NCBI GenBank assembly: GCA_034003325.1
Contig: JAVEYW010000001.1
Span: 157,838 to 221,837 of the forward strand
DNA length: 64,000 nucleotides
Reading direction: 5' to 3'
From: Desulfobacterales bacterium
GTDB taxonomy: Bacteria > Desulfobacterota > Desulfobacteria > Desulfobacterales > JAFDDL01
Shown here: one piece after another, positions 43,361 to 53,210 of the stretch
Numbering within the stretch: position 1 is the first letter of the stretch
Layout: the number at the start of each line of letters is the position of its first letter
Translations under genes and position numbers: made by a program
The notes under the pieces: generated by a model
Seen by the model: only the letters and a program-made list of their open reading frames with translations
What the model was told of the DNA's origin: nothing
Database searches by the model: none

Positions 43361-43429
43361 AGGGCAGACCCTCTCATTGAAGAAGTGTGAAGGGTGAAAA
43401 AGTTAACCCGCTTTATCATCTTATACAGC

Positions 43430-43906
43430 TTATACAGCCCCCGCAGCCATCGCTGGGCTGTTTTGTTTCAGTCCTGAAACCGAAGCCGTCGCGGCCAGTT
43501 TGATCGGGTTGGGGCCCAATTTGATAATCCGCGCATGCATTTCCTGCGCGTATTTCACAAACAAGGGGCCTTCGCTGGATGACAGATTATACATCTCGAC
43601 ACGATCCCCACCGATTCCGATGGTATTCAATATGGCCCGCACCTGCTCAACCCGCTTTCGCGCCCTGAAATTGCCCTGGTTAAAATGGCAGTCCCCTTCC
43701 ATGCATCCGACCACATAAGCCCCGTCCGCCCCTTTTTCAAAAGCCTTCAGCAGATGAATCACATCCACCTTGCCGGTACAGGGAACACGTACGATTTTCA
43801 CACTCGCCGGGTATTTAAGCCTCATCGAACCTGCCAGGTCCGCAGCGGAATACCCTCAATAATTGCAGCAAAATGCGATGATGATCGGCTTAAAATCCTG
43901 GCTCAT
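43430..43906 (-). CDS. mvhD: MvhD-type electron-transfer selenoprotein (in-frame UGA at 43856-43858)
   Basis: A 158 aa protein of the MvhD/FlpD family, which carries a 2Fe2S cluster and passes electrons to HdrA. The ATG at 43906 overlaps the hdrA stop (ATGA). The first 16 codons read MSQDFKPIIIAFCCNY, then UGA, then GYSAADLAGSMRLKYP in the same frame. The UGA replaces the cysteine of the conserved CCNYCGY motif. Further cysteines follow (VPCTGKVD and GCMEGDCHF). Starting at the later ATG 43825 would remove the cluster motif, so Sec17 is the better reading. A 7 bp hairpin lies after the UGA. Confidence 0.88.
43826..43842 (-). promoter_or_regulatory. SECIS-like hairpin of mvhD
   Basis: In the mRNA, CGGACCU and AGGUUCG form a 7 bp stem (one G-U pair) around the loop GGC. 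The loop is 21-23 bases after the UGA, close to the distance in E. coli fdhF. Confidence 0.65.
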
Positions 43907-46900
43907 AACACGCCCTCCAGTAATGCTTCCACTTTGCTGAGAATTTGATCATCCTCATACCAGTTGAGTTCAATGGCTTTGGCCGGGCATTCCGCGGTGC
44001 AGACACCACAACCCTGGCACAGGGCCGGATCGATTTCGCTGACGCCTTCCTCATTGATTCTGGGCACGCCAAACGGACAAGATCGGACACACACCAGACA
44101 GCTTGCGCATTTTTCCTGATCCACCACGGCCGTCACCGCGGACAGGGTCAACTCTTCCTTGGCCAGGAAAGTCGCGGCACGAGCCGATGCGGCCAGGGCC
44201 TGCGCGATGGATTCCGATATCAGCTTGGGACTATGAGCCGTTCCGCACACAAAGATGCCTTCCGTGGCCATATCCACAGGTCTTAGCTTCACATGCGCTT
44301 CCACAAAATAGCCCTCGCTGTTACGCGCAAGCTTCATGATGGAAGAAAGCTCTTCGGTGTCCTCCGGCACCACGCCCGCGCTAAGGACTAATAAGTCGCT
44401 ATCCACTTGCAACTTTCGGCCCAGCACATGATCCGTGAAGGTCACCTGCATGCCGGCTTCCGTTGGCTCCACCCGGGGCGGGTCCTCCGGATCAAAGCGG
44501 AAGAAAAGAACGCCCTTTTCCCGCGCTTGCGTGTAATAATCTTCCAGAAGGCCATATGTCCGGATATCCCGATACAGAATATACACTTGTGTGTCAGGAT
44601 TCATTTCCTTAATATGCAACGCGTTTTTAATCGCGGTCTGACAACATACGCGCGAACAATTGGGCCGCTCTTCATTTCTGGAGCCGATGCACTGAATCAT
44701 GACAACCTGATTAAGATCATCGGTGGCACCCGGCTCCGAAAGCTTTTGCGCCAGCTCGATCTGCGTAACGACCCGCGAATCCTCTCCGTATGCGTATTCC
44801 TTGGGGGTGTACTCGTGTGCGCCCGTCGCGATGACAACCGCGCCATGCTCGATTTTTCGCTCGTACATGCCGGGGCCCACCAACACCTCAGTGGTAAAAT
44901 TGCCTTTGTATCCGCCGAAACCGACCACCAACGCCCGCGTCAGCACCTGAATCTTTGAATTCGTCATGACCTTGTTGGCCAGATCCGCCAGATGTTTTTG
45001 TATGTCCGCGCCTTCAATGGTGGCCTTTAGTTTTCTGGCCAGTCCGCCGAGTTTGTCTTCCTTTTCCAGCAGCACGGTTTCAAAGCCCTGGTCCGCGAGG
45101 TTCAATGCGGCATTCATGCCGGCTACGCCGCCCCCGATGACCAGCGCCCGCTGGTTGACCGGAATTTTCTTATCCCAGAGCTGCTTAAGCGTCACGGCCC
45201 GGGCCACCGCCATTCGAACCAGTACTTTTGCCTTTTCCGTGGCAAGCACCGGATCATCCATATGCACCCATGAATCCTGGTTTCGAATATTGGCCATCTC
45301 AAAGAGATAGCGGTTAAGACCACAAGCCTCCAGCGTCTCCATAAAGATGGGCTCATGCGTCTTGGGACTGCATGCCGATACCACGATCCGGTTCAGACGA
45401 TGCTCCTTAATGAGCTCCTTTAGCTTTTCCTGAGAATCCTGGCTGCAGGTAAACAGGTTTTGACCGGCAAAAACAACATACGGCAGCGACGCCGCATACG
45501 CTCGAACAGATTCCACATCCACTACGCCGGCGATATTGATACCGCAATTGCAGACAAACACGCCGACACGCGGCGGTTCATGGGTCACATCGATTTCATG
45601 GATAATCGGCGGCAAAACCGTGAGGGTGTTGCGACCCGCCGCTAGGCAGGCGCCCGCGGCGCTGGCGGCCGCACTGGCCTCCATGACGGAGCTGGGAATG
45701 TCTTTGGGACCGCTGAAGATTCCGCAGGCATAAACACCGGGTCGAGAGGTTTCCACCGGCGAAAAGGGATCGGTTTTTGCAAAATTATATTTATCCAATT
45801 CAATATTGAGCCGCTTGGCAAGCGTCACCGTCTCCGGCGTAACCTGCAAGCCGACGGAAAGAATGACCATGCTGAAGATCTCTTCTTTCAACGCGCCGGC
45901 GTCATCCACGTAGCGAAGGCGCAGATCATCACTTCCCCCGATGGGATCCACCGTATGAATTCGCGCCTTGACGAAATTAATACCGGCGTCTTTTTGAGCC
46001 CGGTTGTAGTAGGCTTCATAATCCTTGCCGAAGGTTCGAATGTCCATGTTAAAGATGGTGCAATCGAGCGCCACCTCGGAATGCTCCTTGGCGATCATGG
46101 CATCTTTAATGGCATACATGCAGCAGACCGAAGAGCAATACCCGTTGCCGCACCGGTTCGTGTCCCTGCTGCCAACACACTGCAACCAGGCGATTCGTTT
46201 GGGTTCCGTATGGTCCGAGGGCCGCACCAGATGGCCCATGGTGGGCCCGGATGCGCTTAAGATGCGCTCAAACTCCAGACTGGTCAGAACATTGGGATGG
46301 GTTTTGTAATGATAGTTTTCATCAAAGAAGGAAGGATCATAGGGGTCGCTTCCCGGACAGAGAATGACGGAACCAACGGCTATTTCCTTTTCCTGAACGG
46401 TTTGATCATGGCAGACCGCATTAGCCAGGCACGCATCCACGCACTGATAACATTCGCTGCAATACCCGCAGTTCAGGCATCGGCCTGCTTCAGTCTGTCC
46501 GTCCGCCTCGGTATAGCCGAGTTCTACTTCCTGAAAATTGCCGGTTCGATCGGCCACCGGCCTATGGGGCATGGCGGCCCGCGACGCTTTGGCAATACCT
46601 TCCGGAATCGGCCGGTAGTCGGGAGATTCATTGACGATCGCTTCTCTCCCCTCAGCCATATCCTTTCCATCCAAAAACCGAACAATCGATTCCGCGGCTT
46701 CACGGCCCGCCGCGATAGCGCCGATGGCCACCCAGGGCCCGGTCTGCACATCGCCGCCGGCAAAGACGCCTTCACGGCCCGTGGCATACGTCACGGGATC
46801 AACATCCGTGGTGCCGTAACGGGTCAATTTGATTCCGGCCACCTCTTCAATGGCCGATAAATCCGGCCGCTGACCAATGGCCGGAATAATCTGATCCACG

Positions 46901-48339
46901 GCCAAATCAAACTCGCTGCCGGGAATCGGAACCGGTCGTTTTCGTCCGGATGAGTCAGGCTCGGTCAGTTCCATTTTGATGCATCGCAGGCCCGTCACCC
47001 GACCATCGCTTGATAATATCTGCTGAGGCGCGACCAGGTATTCGATAGCGACGCCTTCGGCTTCAGCCGCCTGCAATTCCTCTTCCCATGCAGGCATCTC
47101 GGCACGGGTTCGCCGATAGAGAATGGTCACGTTTTCAGCGCCCAGGCGCAACGCGGCCCTGGACACGTCCACCGCCACGTTTCCGCCGCCAATGATCGCC
47201 ACCTTCACGCCCACCGGTGCTTTTCCGGCCAGGTTCACTTCCCGCAGAAAGTCCACCCCCTGACGAACCCCCTCCGCCTGTTCTCCGGGAACACCCAATT
47301 CGATTCCTTTATGGGCGCCCAGGGCCAGATACACAGCTTTATACCCGTTTCCCAGCATATGATCGATGGTCAGCTCCGGTCCCAAGGGGGTATTGCATTT
47401 GATCTCAACCCCGAGGTTGGTGATGACCTCAATCTCTCTATCCAGAATGTGTCTTGGCAGCCGGTGATCCGGAATCCCCACGCGCAGCATGCCGCCCGCT
47501 TCGGAAAGCGCCTCGTATATAACACTCTTGACCCCTTTTCGCGCCAGATGGTAGGCAGCGGAAAGCCCGGCAGGCCCGGACCCGATAATCGCCACTTTTT
47601 CCGGTCGTTCCGGCAGACACTTAATGGCTATCCGGCGAGGATCAAACTGATCCGCGGCCAGCCGTTTCAGATCGCGAATTGCCACAGGGGCGTCCACCTC
47701 ACATCTGCGACAGGCGTCTTCGCAGCCGTGCGGGCAAATTCGGCCCAGCACACCAGGCAACGGCAGATCTTCCATGATGATCTGAAGGGCTTCCTTGTAT
47801 TTACCCTGTTTGACCATCTGGACATACCCCTGAACGTTCAAACCAGCCGGACACGCCAGCCGACAGGGGGCCTTATCGGTCTTTTGAATAGCAAATGCGC
47901 CGGGAATCGCCTGAGGATATTGCTTATAGGCCGCCTTTTTCAGTGAAAGCCCTTCGTCATAGCCGTTGGGCAGTTCCACCGGACAAACCTTGGCGCATTC
48001 ACCGCAGCTCGTACATTTTTCAAGATCGATAAAACGGGGCTGTTGTTTTACCCGGGCGGTAAATTGTCCGGGACGGCCGTCAAGCGCCAATAATTCGGAA
48101 TTCGTCAATAACTCGATGTTCAGATGCCGGCCGACCTCGACCAGTTTCGGTGAAATAATTCACATCGCGCAGTCGTTGGTCGGAAACGTCTTGTCGAGTT
48201 GGGACATCATTCCGCCGATAGCGGACGATTTTTCCACAAGGTAAACATAGTAGCCGGCGTTGGCCAGGTCGAGAGCAGACTGCATCCCGGCGATGCCGCC
48301 ACCCACCACCATCACGGACCCAACGACATTTTCAGGCAT
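43903..48339 (-). CDS. hdrA: HdrA-NfnB/GltD-like-HdrA fusion selenoprotein (in-frame UGA at 48160-48162)
   Basis: A 1478 aa flavo-iron-sulfur protein when UGA is read as Sec60. Order: HdrA-type FAD start (GGGIAGM, residues 13-19) with TFPTNDCAM-U-IISPKLVEVG, where Sec replaces the conserved cysteine; 4Fe4S motif CTSCGECAKVCP (109-120); a GltD/NfnB-like insert with its own FAD loop (GSGPAGL, ~253) and NAD(P) loop (GGGNVAVD, ~385); a second cysteine cluster (~621-637); the rest of HdrA; then a second HdrA unit with FAD loop GGGVAGM (~1069) and two C-terminal 4Fe4S motifs. ATG 48339 follows AAGGAG. Next come mvhD, metV and metF. It should route NAD(P)H electrons by flavin-based bifurcation or confurcation. 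Confidence 0.88.
48131..48150 (-). promoter_or_regulatory. SECIS-like hairpin of hdrA
   Basis: In the mRNA, CCGA pairs with UCGG, and after a small internal loop CU pairs with AG around the loop GGUCG. GGUC lies 18-21 bases after the UGA, nearly the same place as in E. coli fdhF. The stem is weaker than in the two other genes. Confidence 0.5.
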
Positions 48340-48680
48340 GGCTTTCTCCTTAGCTAATAAGTGGGGAAGTTTTTGATTATATTTGGAATATAATTTATTA
48401 AGCGCCTGTTTTTATATCGCCGCTAATTTTATGAATCAGATTTATTTCTTTTGTTAACCTATATTGTATGCCATGTTTTTAGTCAAGGGAAAAAACCGCT
48501 GAAAGTGCCGCCGGTGGGGCATTGCATCGATAAATGACGCTTGAAACCATCAATGGGTCGTGCTACATTTTGAACCATTTGAATTTTCATTCGATATTCA
48601 AATACCAACCTTGTTGCCACAGCTCGGCTCAAAAAACGATCAAAAAGTTTTCAAACGGAAACTCATATTAGGAGCCAAAA
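48340..48680. other. Divergent intergenic region between hdrA and the sensor kinase
   Basis: This 341-base AT-rich stretch must hold the promoters for hdrA (leftward) and the kinase (rightward). I found no convincing sigma-54 element, terminator or operator in it. Confidence 0.6.
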
Positions 48681-50291
48681 ATGAACAGTGGCCCTCCCTC
48701 GTCAATTAATATCGCGATTGTCGGCGGCGACGAAGTATGCCGAGAGCTTTTGAAAAGAGCGCACGATAAGGATCAGCGACAGGATATCGGGGCACCGATT
48801 TTAGCCGTTGCCGAGCCGGATCCGACACGACCCGGCCGACAACTGGCTGAACAGCTCGGATTGCTGGTGTTTGATGATTACCATTCGCTGTATTCTTCCG
48901 AATACCATATCGACCTGATTATTCTCCTGACCCCCGAACCGCAGGTTTTTAATGATATTTTAAACACGCGCCCCCCGCATATCCGCATTCTGTCCCATAA
49001 TGTTTTTAATCTGTTCTGGAATATCATCGGACGAGAAGAACGACAGCTCAGAGAACAAAAAAAAGCGATGGAAACCATTATCAATGGAATTCAGGACTTT
49101 ATTTTACTCATCTCTCCGAATCTTGAAATATTGGAAGCCAATGAGTCGTTTCTGAAAAAAATGGGGTATACCCTGGAAGAGGTGGTCGGCCGAAAATGCA
49201 ATGAAATATTCCCCCATTGCGATAATGTCTGCGGTGAGAAACTGATCAATTGCCCATTAACGGATGTAATTAAAAACAAGCGGCCGGTAGGCCGGTTAAG
49301 AACCCATACCCGCAAGACCGGTGAAAAAAAGTATTATGAGATAACCGTTTATCCCATATGGGAAAAAAGCGGAAAAATCCAAAAATTCATTCATATCAGC
49401 CATGACATCACGCAACGCAAGCGCGAAGAGGAGGAAATTACTCAGCAACTTGAGCAAATGGTTATGGAACGAACCCGGGAACTAAAGGAAATTCATGCCA
49501 AGCTGCTTCATCAGGACAAAATGGCATCCCTCGGAAAACTGGCCGCCTCCGTGGTCCATGAAATCAACAATCCCATGGCGGGCATTTTAAACCTGACCCT
49601 TCTCGTTCGCCGCATTCTGGAAGAAGATGAACCGAGCCAGTTAAACATTCGCAAGATTCAAGATTATCTGAAACTCATGGAGACCGAAACCCGGCGCACG
49701 AGCCGCATTGTTTCCAATCTGCTGGCATTCTCCCGCCAATCCAAAATGGAGCTCACCCGCCTGAATTTAAATCGTATTATCGAAAAAACACTGCTGATTA
49801 ATGTTAATCTATTGAAACTGGGTCGCGTAAAGGTGGAAAAACGATTGGATTCCGCCTTGCCGGATATCATCGGCTCGGAGGACCAGCTACAACAAGTCTT
49901 TATGAACTTTATTTCCAACGCCGTGGAAGCAATGGAATTTTTAGACAGCGGAACACTCTTCATTGAAACCCGTTCGGGGAAAAATGGAAAAAGCGTGGAA
50001 GCCCTTTTCCGGGATACCGGCATCGGCATCGAAAAGGAAAACATGTCCCGGCTTTTTGAACCATTTTACACGACAAAGAAAAAGGGAAAGGGCGTCGGTC
50101 TCGGCCTGTCGGTCGTTTATGGCATCATTCAGGACCATGGGGGTGTTATAGAGGTTCGATCCAAGTCGGGTAAGGGAACGACATTCTCAGTGACGCTGCC
50201 TTTTGAAGGGCCTAAAACCCTAAAGGATACCCCCGAGTTGGTGCCGTTAAAAAATACACAATTATCCCAGGGGATGGAGAGATCACCATGA
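48681..50291 (+). CDS. PAS histidine kinase with N-terminal Rossmann-like domain
   Basis: A 536 aa soluble kinase. Seen: an N-terminal domain of about 110 residues with a nucleotide-binding-like start (INIAIVGGDEVCRELLKRA) and alternating strands and helices (ILAVAEPDPTRPG, VFDDYHSLYSS, LIILLTPEP); a PAS domain with cysteines (GRKCNEIFPHCDNVCGEKLI); a coiled coil; HisKA box ASVVHEINNPMAG; and ATPase boxes NFISNAVEAM, DTGIGIE, GVGLGLSVVYGI. It overlaps the NtrC-type regulator by 4 bases (ATGA). The cysteines and Rossmann-like fold suggest redox or cofactor sensing; this is inference. Confidence 0.88.
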   Translation: MNSGPPSSINIAIVGGDEVCRELLKRAHDKDQRQDIGAPILAVAEPDPTRPGRQLAEQLGLLVFDDYHSLYSSEYHIDLIILLTPEPQVFNDILNTRPPHIRILSHNVFNLFWNIIGREERQLREQKKAMETIINGIQDFILLISPNLEILEANESFLKKMGYTLEEVVGRKCNEIFPHCDNVCGEKLINCPLTDVIKNKRPVGRLRTHTRKTGEKKYYEITVYPIWEKSGKIQKFIHISHDITQRKREEEEITQQLEQMVMERTRELKEIHAKLLHQDKMASLGKLAASVVHEINNPMAGILNLTLLVRRILEEDEPSQLNIRKIQDYLKLMETETRRTSRIVSNLLAFSRQSKMELTRLNLNRIIEKTLLINVNLLKLGRVKVEKRLDSALPDIIGSEDQLQQVFMNFISNAVEAMEFLDSGTLFIETRSGKNGKSVEALFRDTGIGIEKENMSRLFEPFYTTKKKGKGVGLGLSVVYGIIQDHGGVIEVRSKSGKGTTFSVTLPFEGPKTLKDTPELVPLKNTQLSQGMERSP

Positions 50292-51631
50292 GCAAGGCAA
50301 ATATTTTAATCGTTGATGATGAATTGGTGATGCGTGAATCGCTGGCCGGCTGGCTGGAGCGGGACGGTCACTATGTCCGAACCGCCCCAAGCGGGGAAGA
50401 GGGCTTGGCGGTTTTTAAAGAGAAGCAGTTCGATATCCTCTTGCTCGACATCAAAATGGAAGGCATGAGTGGACTCGAAGTATTAAAACGCATCAAGGAA
50501 AGTGAATCGGAAACGGCCGTGGTCATGATCACGGCTTACGGTTCCATCGCCACTGCCATTGACGCGATGAAAAACGGTGCGCAAGATTATCTGTTAAAGC
50601 CCTTTGATCCGGACGAGCTGGGTGTTCTGATTGAAAAGGTTTTAAAAATTCAAGCCCAAAACCGAGAAAATCAATTTTTGCGGGAACAAGTAAAGGAGCG
50701 CGCCCGGTTTGAAAGCATGATCGGCCAATCCGGCGCCATGCAGGAGGTCTTTGATCTTATCTGCGCGGTTGCTTCCGCGGACAGTACGGTGCTGATTACA
50801 GGAGAAACCGGCACCGGCAAAGGACTGGCCGCAAAAGCGATTCACACGCGAAGTCATCGTGTCGACGGCCCGTTTGTCACGGTCAATTGCGGCGCCATTC
50901 CCGAGCACCTGATGGAAAGCGAACTCTTCGGCCATCAAAAAGGCGCATTTACGGATGCCAAGGAAACCAAAAAGGGCCGCTTGGAATTGGCCCATGGGGG
51001 CACCCTCTTTTTAGATGAAATCGGGGAAATCGGTATGCGCATGCAAATCGACCTACTGCGCGTTCTGGAAGATCGCGTCTTTTATCGCGTCGGGGGCACG
51101 CAACCCATTGAAGCGGATTTTCGCGTGATTGCCGCCACCAACCGGAATCTGGAGAAAGCCATTGAAGAAGGCATTTTCAGAGAGGATCTGTTCTACCGCC
51201 TCAATGTCTTCTCCTTTATCATGCCGAGCCTGCGACGCAGAAAAGAGGACATACCGCTTTTGGCCGAGCATTTTCTCTTCCGGTACGCGATGGAAATCAA
51301 TAAATCGGTCGAAAAAATAAGCCGCGCGGCCATGGATGAGCTGATGCTTTATGAATGGCCGGGAAACGTGAGGGAATTGGAAAACGCCATTGAACGGGCG
51401 GTCGTGGTCTGCAAGTCGCATGTGATTGAACCGGCACATCTGCCCATCATCTGCGCATCACCTTCCGTTAGCGCAAACACCGGCAGCCTGAAGGAAATAG
51501 AAAAGGCCCATATTGAAGACATATTAAAGAAAACCGATTGGAACATTTTAAAAAGCGCCAAGATTCTCGATATCGACAGATCCACCCTCTACAGTAAGAT
51601 CAAACGCTATGCCATTCGGAAGGCCCCTTGA
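50288..51631 (+). CDS. NtrC-type sigma-54-dependent response regulator
   Basis: A 447 aa activator. Seen: receiver domain (acceptor aspartate in LLLDIKMEGMSG), AAA domain with Walker A GETGTGKGLA, Walker B GGTLFLDEIGEI, the sigma-54 contact loop as GAFTDA (usually GAFTGA), arginine finger region and a C-terminal Fis-type HTH (SAKILDIDRSTLYSKIKRYAI). Coupled by ATGA to the kinase upstream and by TTGA to the archaemetzincin downstream. The nearest sigma-54 element is at 54256-54271, before the GcvH-like gene, which is a plausible target. Confidence 0.92.
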   Translation: MSKANILIVDDELVMRESLAGWLERDGHYVRTAPSGEEGLAVFKEKQFDILLLDIKMEGMSGLEVLKRIKESESETAVVMITAYGSIATAIDAMKNGAQDYLLKPFDPDELGVLIEKVLKIQAQNRENQFLREQVKERARFESMIGQSGAMQEVFDLICAVASADSTVLITGETGTGKGLAAKAIHTRSHRVDGPFVTVNCGAIPEHLMESELFGHQKGAFTDAKETKKGRLELAHGGTLFLDEIGEIGMRMQIDLLRVLEDRVFYRVGGTQPIEADFRVIAATNRNLEKAIEEGIFREDLFYRLNVFSFIMPSLRRRKEDIPLLAEHFLFRYAMEINKSVEKISRAAMDELMLYEWPGNVRELENAIERAVVVCKSHVIEPAHLPIICASPSVSANTGSLKEIEKAHIEDILKKTDWNILKSAKILDIDRSTLYSKIKRYAIRKAP

Positions 51632-52209
51632 TCGCGCCCGCGAATGAACATAGCATTGCGGTATCTCCCATCGGCGATTTCGATCAACCGATGGTGGATG
51701 GCCTGTGCGAAACCATTTTCAAGCACTTCGGAATTCCGGCAACGCCGCACCCGATTCTAAACGATATCACTTTTGCCTGGAATGCCGAACGCAGACAATA
51801 TCACAGCACCCCCGTGCTTGAACAACTCGCCGCGAAGGCGCCGCCATGGGCAATCAAGGTGGCGGCCATTGTCAAGGTGGATCTGTATATTCCCATTCTG
51901 ACCTATGTATATGGAGAAGCCCAACTCAAAGGCCGGGCCTGCATCATCTCCGTATTCCGGTTAAACAAATCCCTGCCCTCTTTGTCGGCCGACTCAGCCT
52001 TTCAAGCCCGTTTGGGAAAGGAAATCATTCACGAATTGGGGCACACATTCAATTTGCGCCATTGCAGTGATCCCACCTGCATCATGCACTACTGCCGCAC
52101 CGAGGCAGACGTTGACAGAAAATCGGAGCACCTGTGCCGTTACTGTAAGGTGCTTCTCTCGGATGAAATGAAACGAATGGGGAAAACACCATCACCGGGT
52201 TCGAAATAA
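51628..52209 (+). CDS. Archaemetzincin-like zinc protease
   Basis: A 193 aa protein of the archaemetzincin (M54) family. Seen: the zinc motif HELGHTFNLRHC followed by CIMHYCRTEADVD and CRYCK, giving the HExxHxxxxxH core and the four-cysteine second zinc site of the family. The residue before LRHC is Asn where Gly is usual. The likely start is TTG 51628, overlapping the stop of the NtrC-type gene. No signal peptide is visible. Its 3' end overlaps the convergent GcvH-like gene by 18 bases. The substrate is unknown. Confidence 0.85.
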   Translation: MIAPANEHSIAVSPIGDFDQPMVDGLCETIFKHFGIPATPHPILNDITFAWNAERRQYHSTPVLEQLAAKAPPWAIKVAAIVKVDLYIPILTYVYGEAQLKGRACIISVFRLNKSLPSLSADSAFQARLGKEIIHELGHTFNLRHCSDPTCIMHYCRTEADVDRKSEHLCRYCKVLLSDEMKRMGKTPSPGSK

Positions 52210-53121
52210 TAACCGCATGACCCGTTGCCAATCCATTTGCGGCAAATTCCCGCTGATATCATCCCCCAAGTACCCGCCGTCCGTCGCCATCGGGCCGACG
52301 CTTTCTTCTATCACTTGATATAAACGGCTTACTTCCTGATCATAAAACGCCGCCGTATCGCTGCCGATCATTAACGTTTTAATCTCTTCGCGCAACGAAT
52401 CGGGGTGCAGCCGCAGCACCCAGCCGTCCGTGTAGGGGGCCGCATGCGCCGTGGTCCCCTTGGTTCTTAAGCCCGGATTAATTTCCGTCACAACCCCGCT
52501 GACGGGAGAAACCAGTTCGGCCTGAAGCTGCCCCCGCTGCACCCTGATCGCCGGGGCACCCTGGCATACCCGTTGTCCCATGAGGGGCGTCATAATTTGA
52601 TCCAATGGCCCCAATATGCGCCTCGCAAAATCATCCAGGCCCACACGGACCGCTCCCCCCTCTTCAAGTTTTGCCCAGGTATGCCCCTGATGCAAATAAT
52701 ACCCTTGAGGCACCTGTATGCCCTCGATGGCCATGACTTCTACCGGACGAATATCAGCGTATACGGAAAACTGGTCCTGAAAATACTGATCAAAATCACA
52801 GTCCGAACACCGATAGGCTTGCGTGCACGGTCGAAATTCGATGCGCCCCTTAAGATGATGAATACAAGGCTGCCGGGTTTGCGGCAATGTTTTCAGTTTT
52901 TCCCGCCACCCCACAATGGTGCCGATCCGGCCCAGGGGTTCGATGCCGTGCTGACGCAATCGCTGGTTCTGATCAGCCACCCGCCGAAGCATTCGATCAA
53001 ACCGGCACGCCGGACAATTATAGTCAAGACAACAGTAACGCTTCCTGACCACGCCGGCCTGCATCCATAAGCACTGGGCCGAATCGCCGAATTTATTTTC
53101 TTTCTGATTGATTGATCCCAT
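52192..53121 (-). CDS. GcvH-like protein with cysteine-rich N-terminus, copy 2
   Basis: A 309 aa protein. N-terminal half: cysteine motifs CCLDYNCPACRFDRML and YRCSDCDFDQYFQD. C-terminal half: a glycine-cleavage H-like barrel (YYLHQGHTWAKLEEGGAVRV, GLDDFARRILG, SPVSGVVTEIN). The lipoylated lysine of true GcvH is absent: eight residues before the proline of SPVSG the residue is Gln. It follows a paralogue by 89 bases on the same strand. I chose ATG 53121; a TTG at 53187 would add 22 residues. A role as a lipoate-dependent H protein is unlikely; the true function is unknown. Confidence 0.75.
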   Translation of the reverse strand: MGSINQKENKFGDSAQCLWMQAGVVRKRYCCLDYNCPACRFDRMLRRVADQNQRLRQHGIEPLGRIGTIVGWREKLKTLPQTRQPCIHHLKGRIEFRPCTQAYRCSDCDFDQYFQDQFSVYADIRPVEVMAIEGIQVPQGYYLHQGHTWAKLEEGGAVRVGLDDFARRILGPLDQIMTPLMGQRVCQGAPAIRVQRGQLQAELVSPVSGVVTEINPGLRTKGTTAHAAPYTDGWVLRLHPDSLREEIKTLMIGSDTAAFYDQEVSRLYQVIEESVGPMATDGGYLGDDISGNLPQMDWQRVMRLLFRTR

Positions 53122-53210
53122 AGCCCTACCCCCGGTTCCCTGCCCCGCGAAAAGGATTTTCGATGTCAAATTAACCGTCGTTGCCAATTGGTATATTTTA
53201 TCAACGCATC

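Noticed and set aside
43825..48108. Starting hdrA at ATG 48108 and mvhD at ATG 43825
   Set aside because: These internal starts remove the FAD-binding start of HdrA and the cluster motif of MvhD, and neither has a good ribosome site; the upstream starts have AAGGAG or ATGA coupling.
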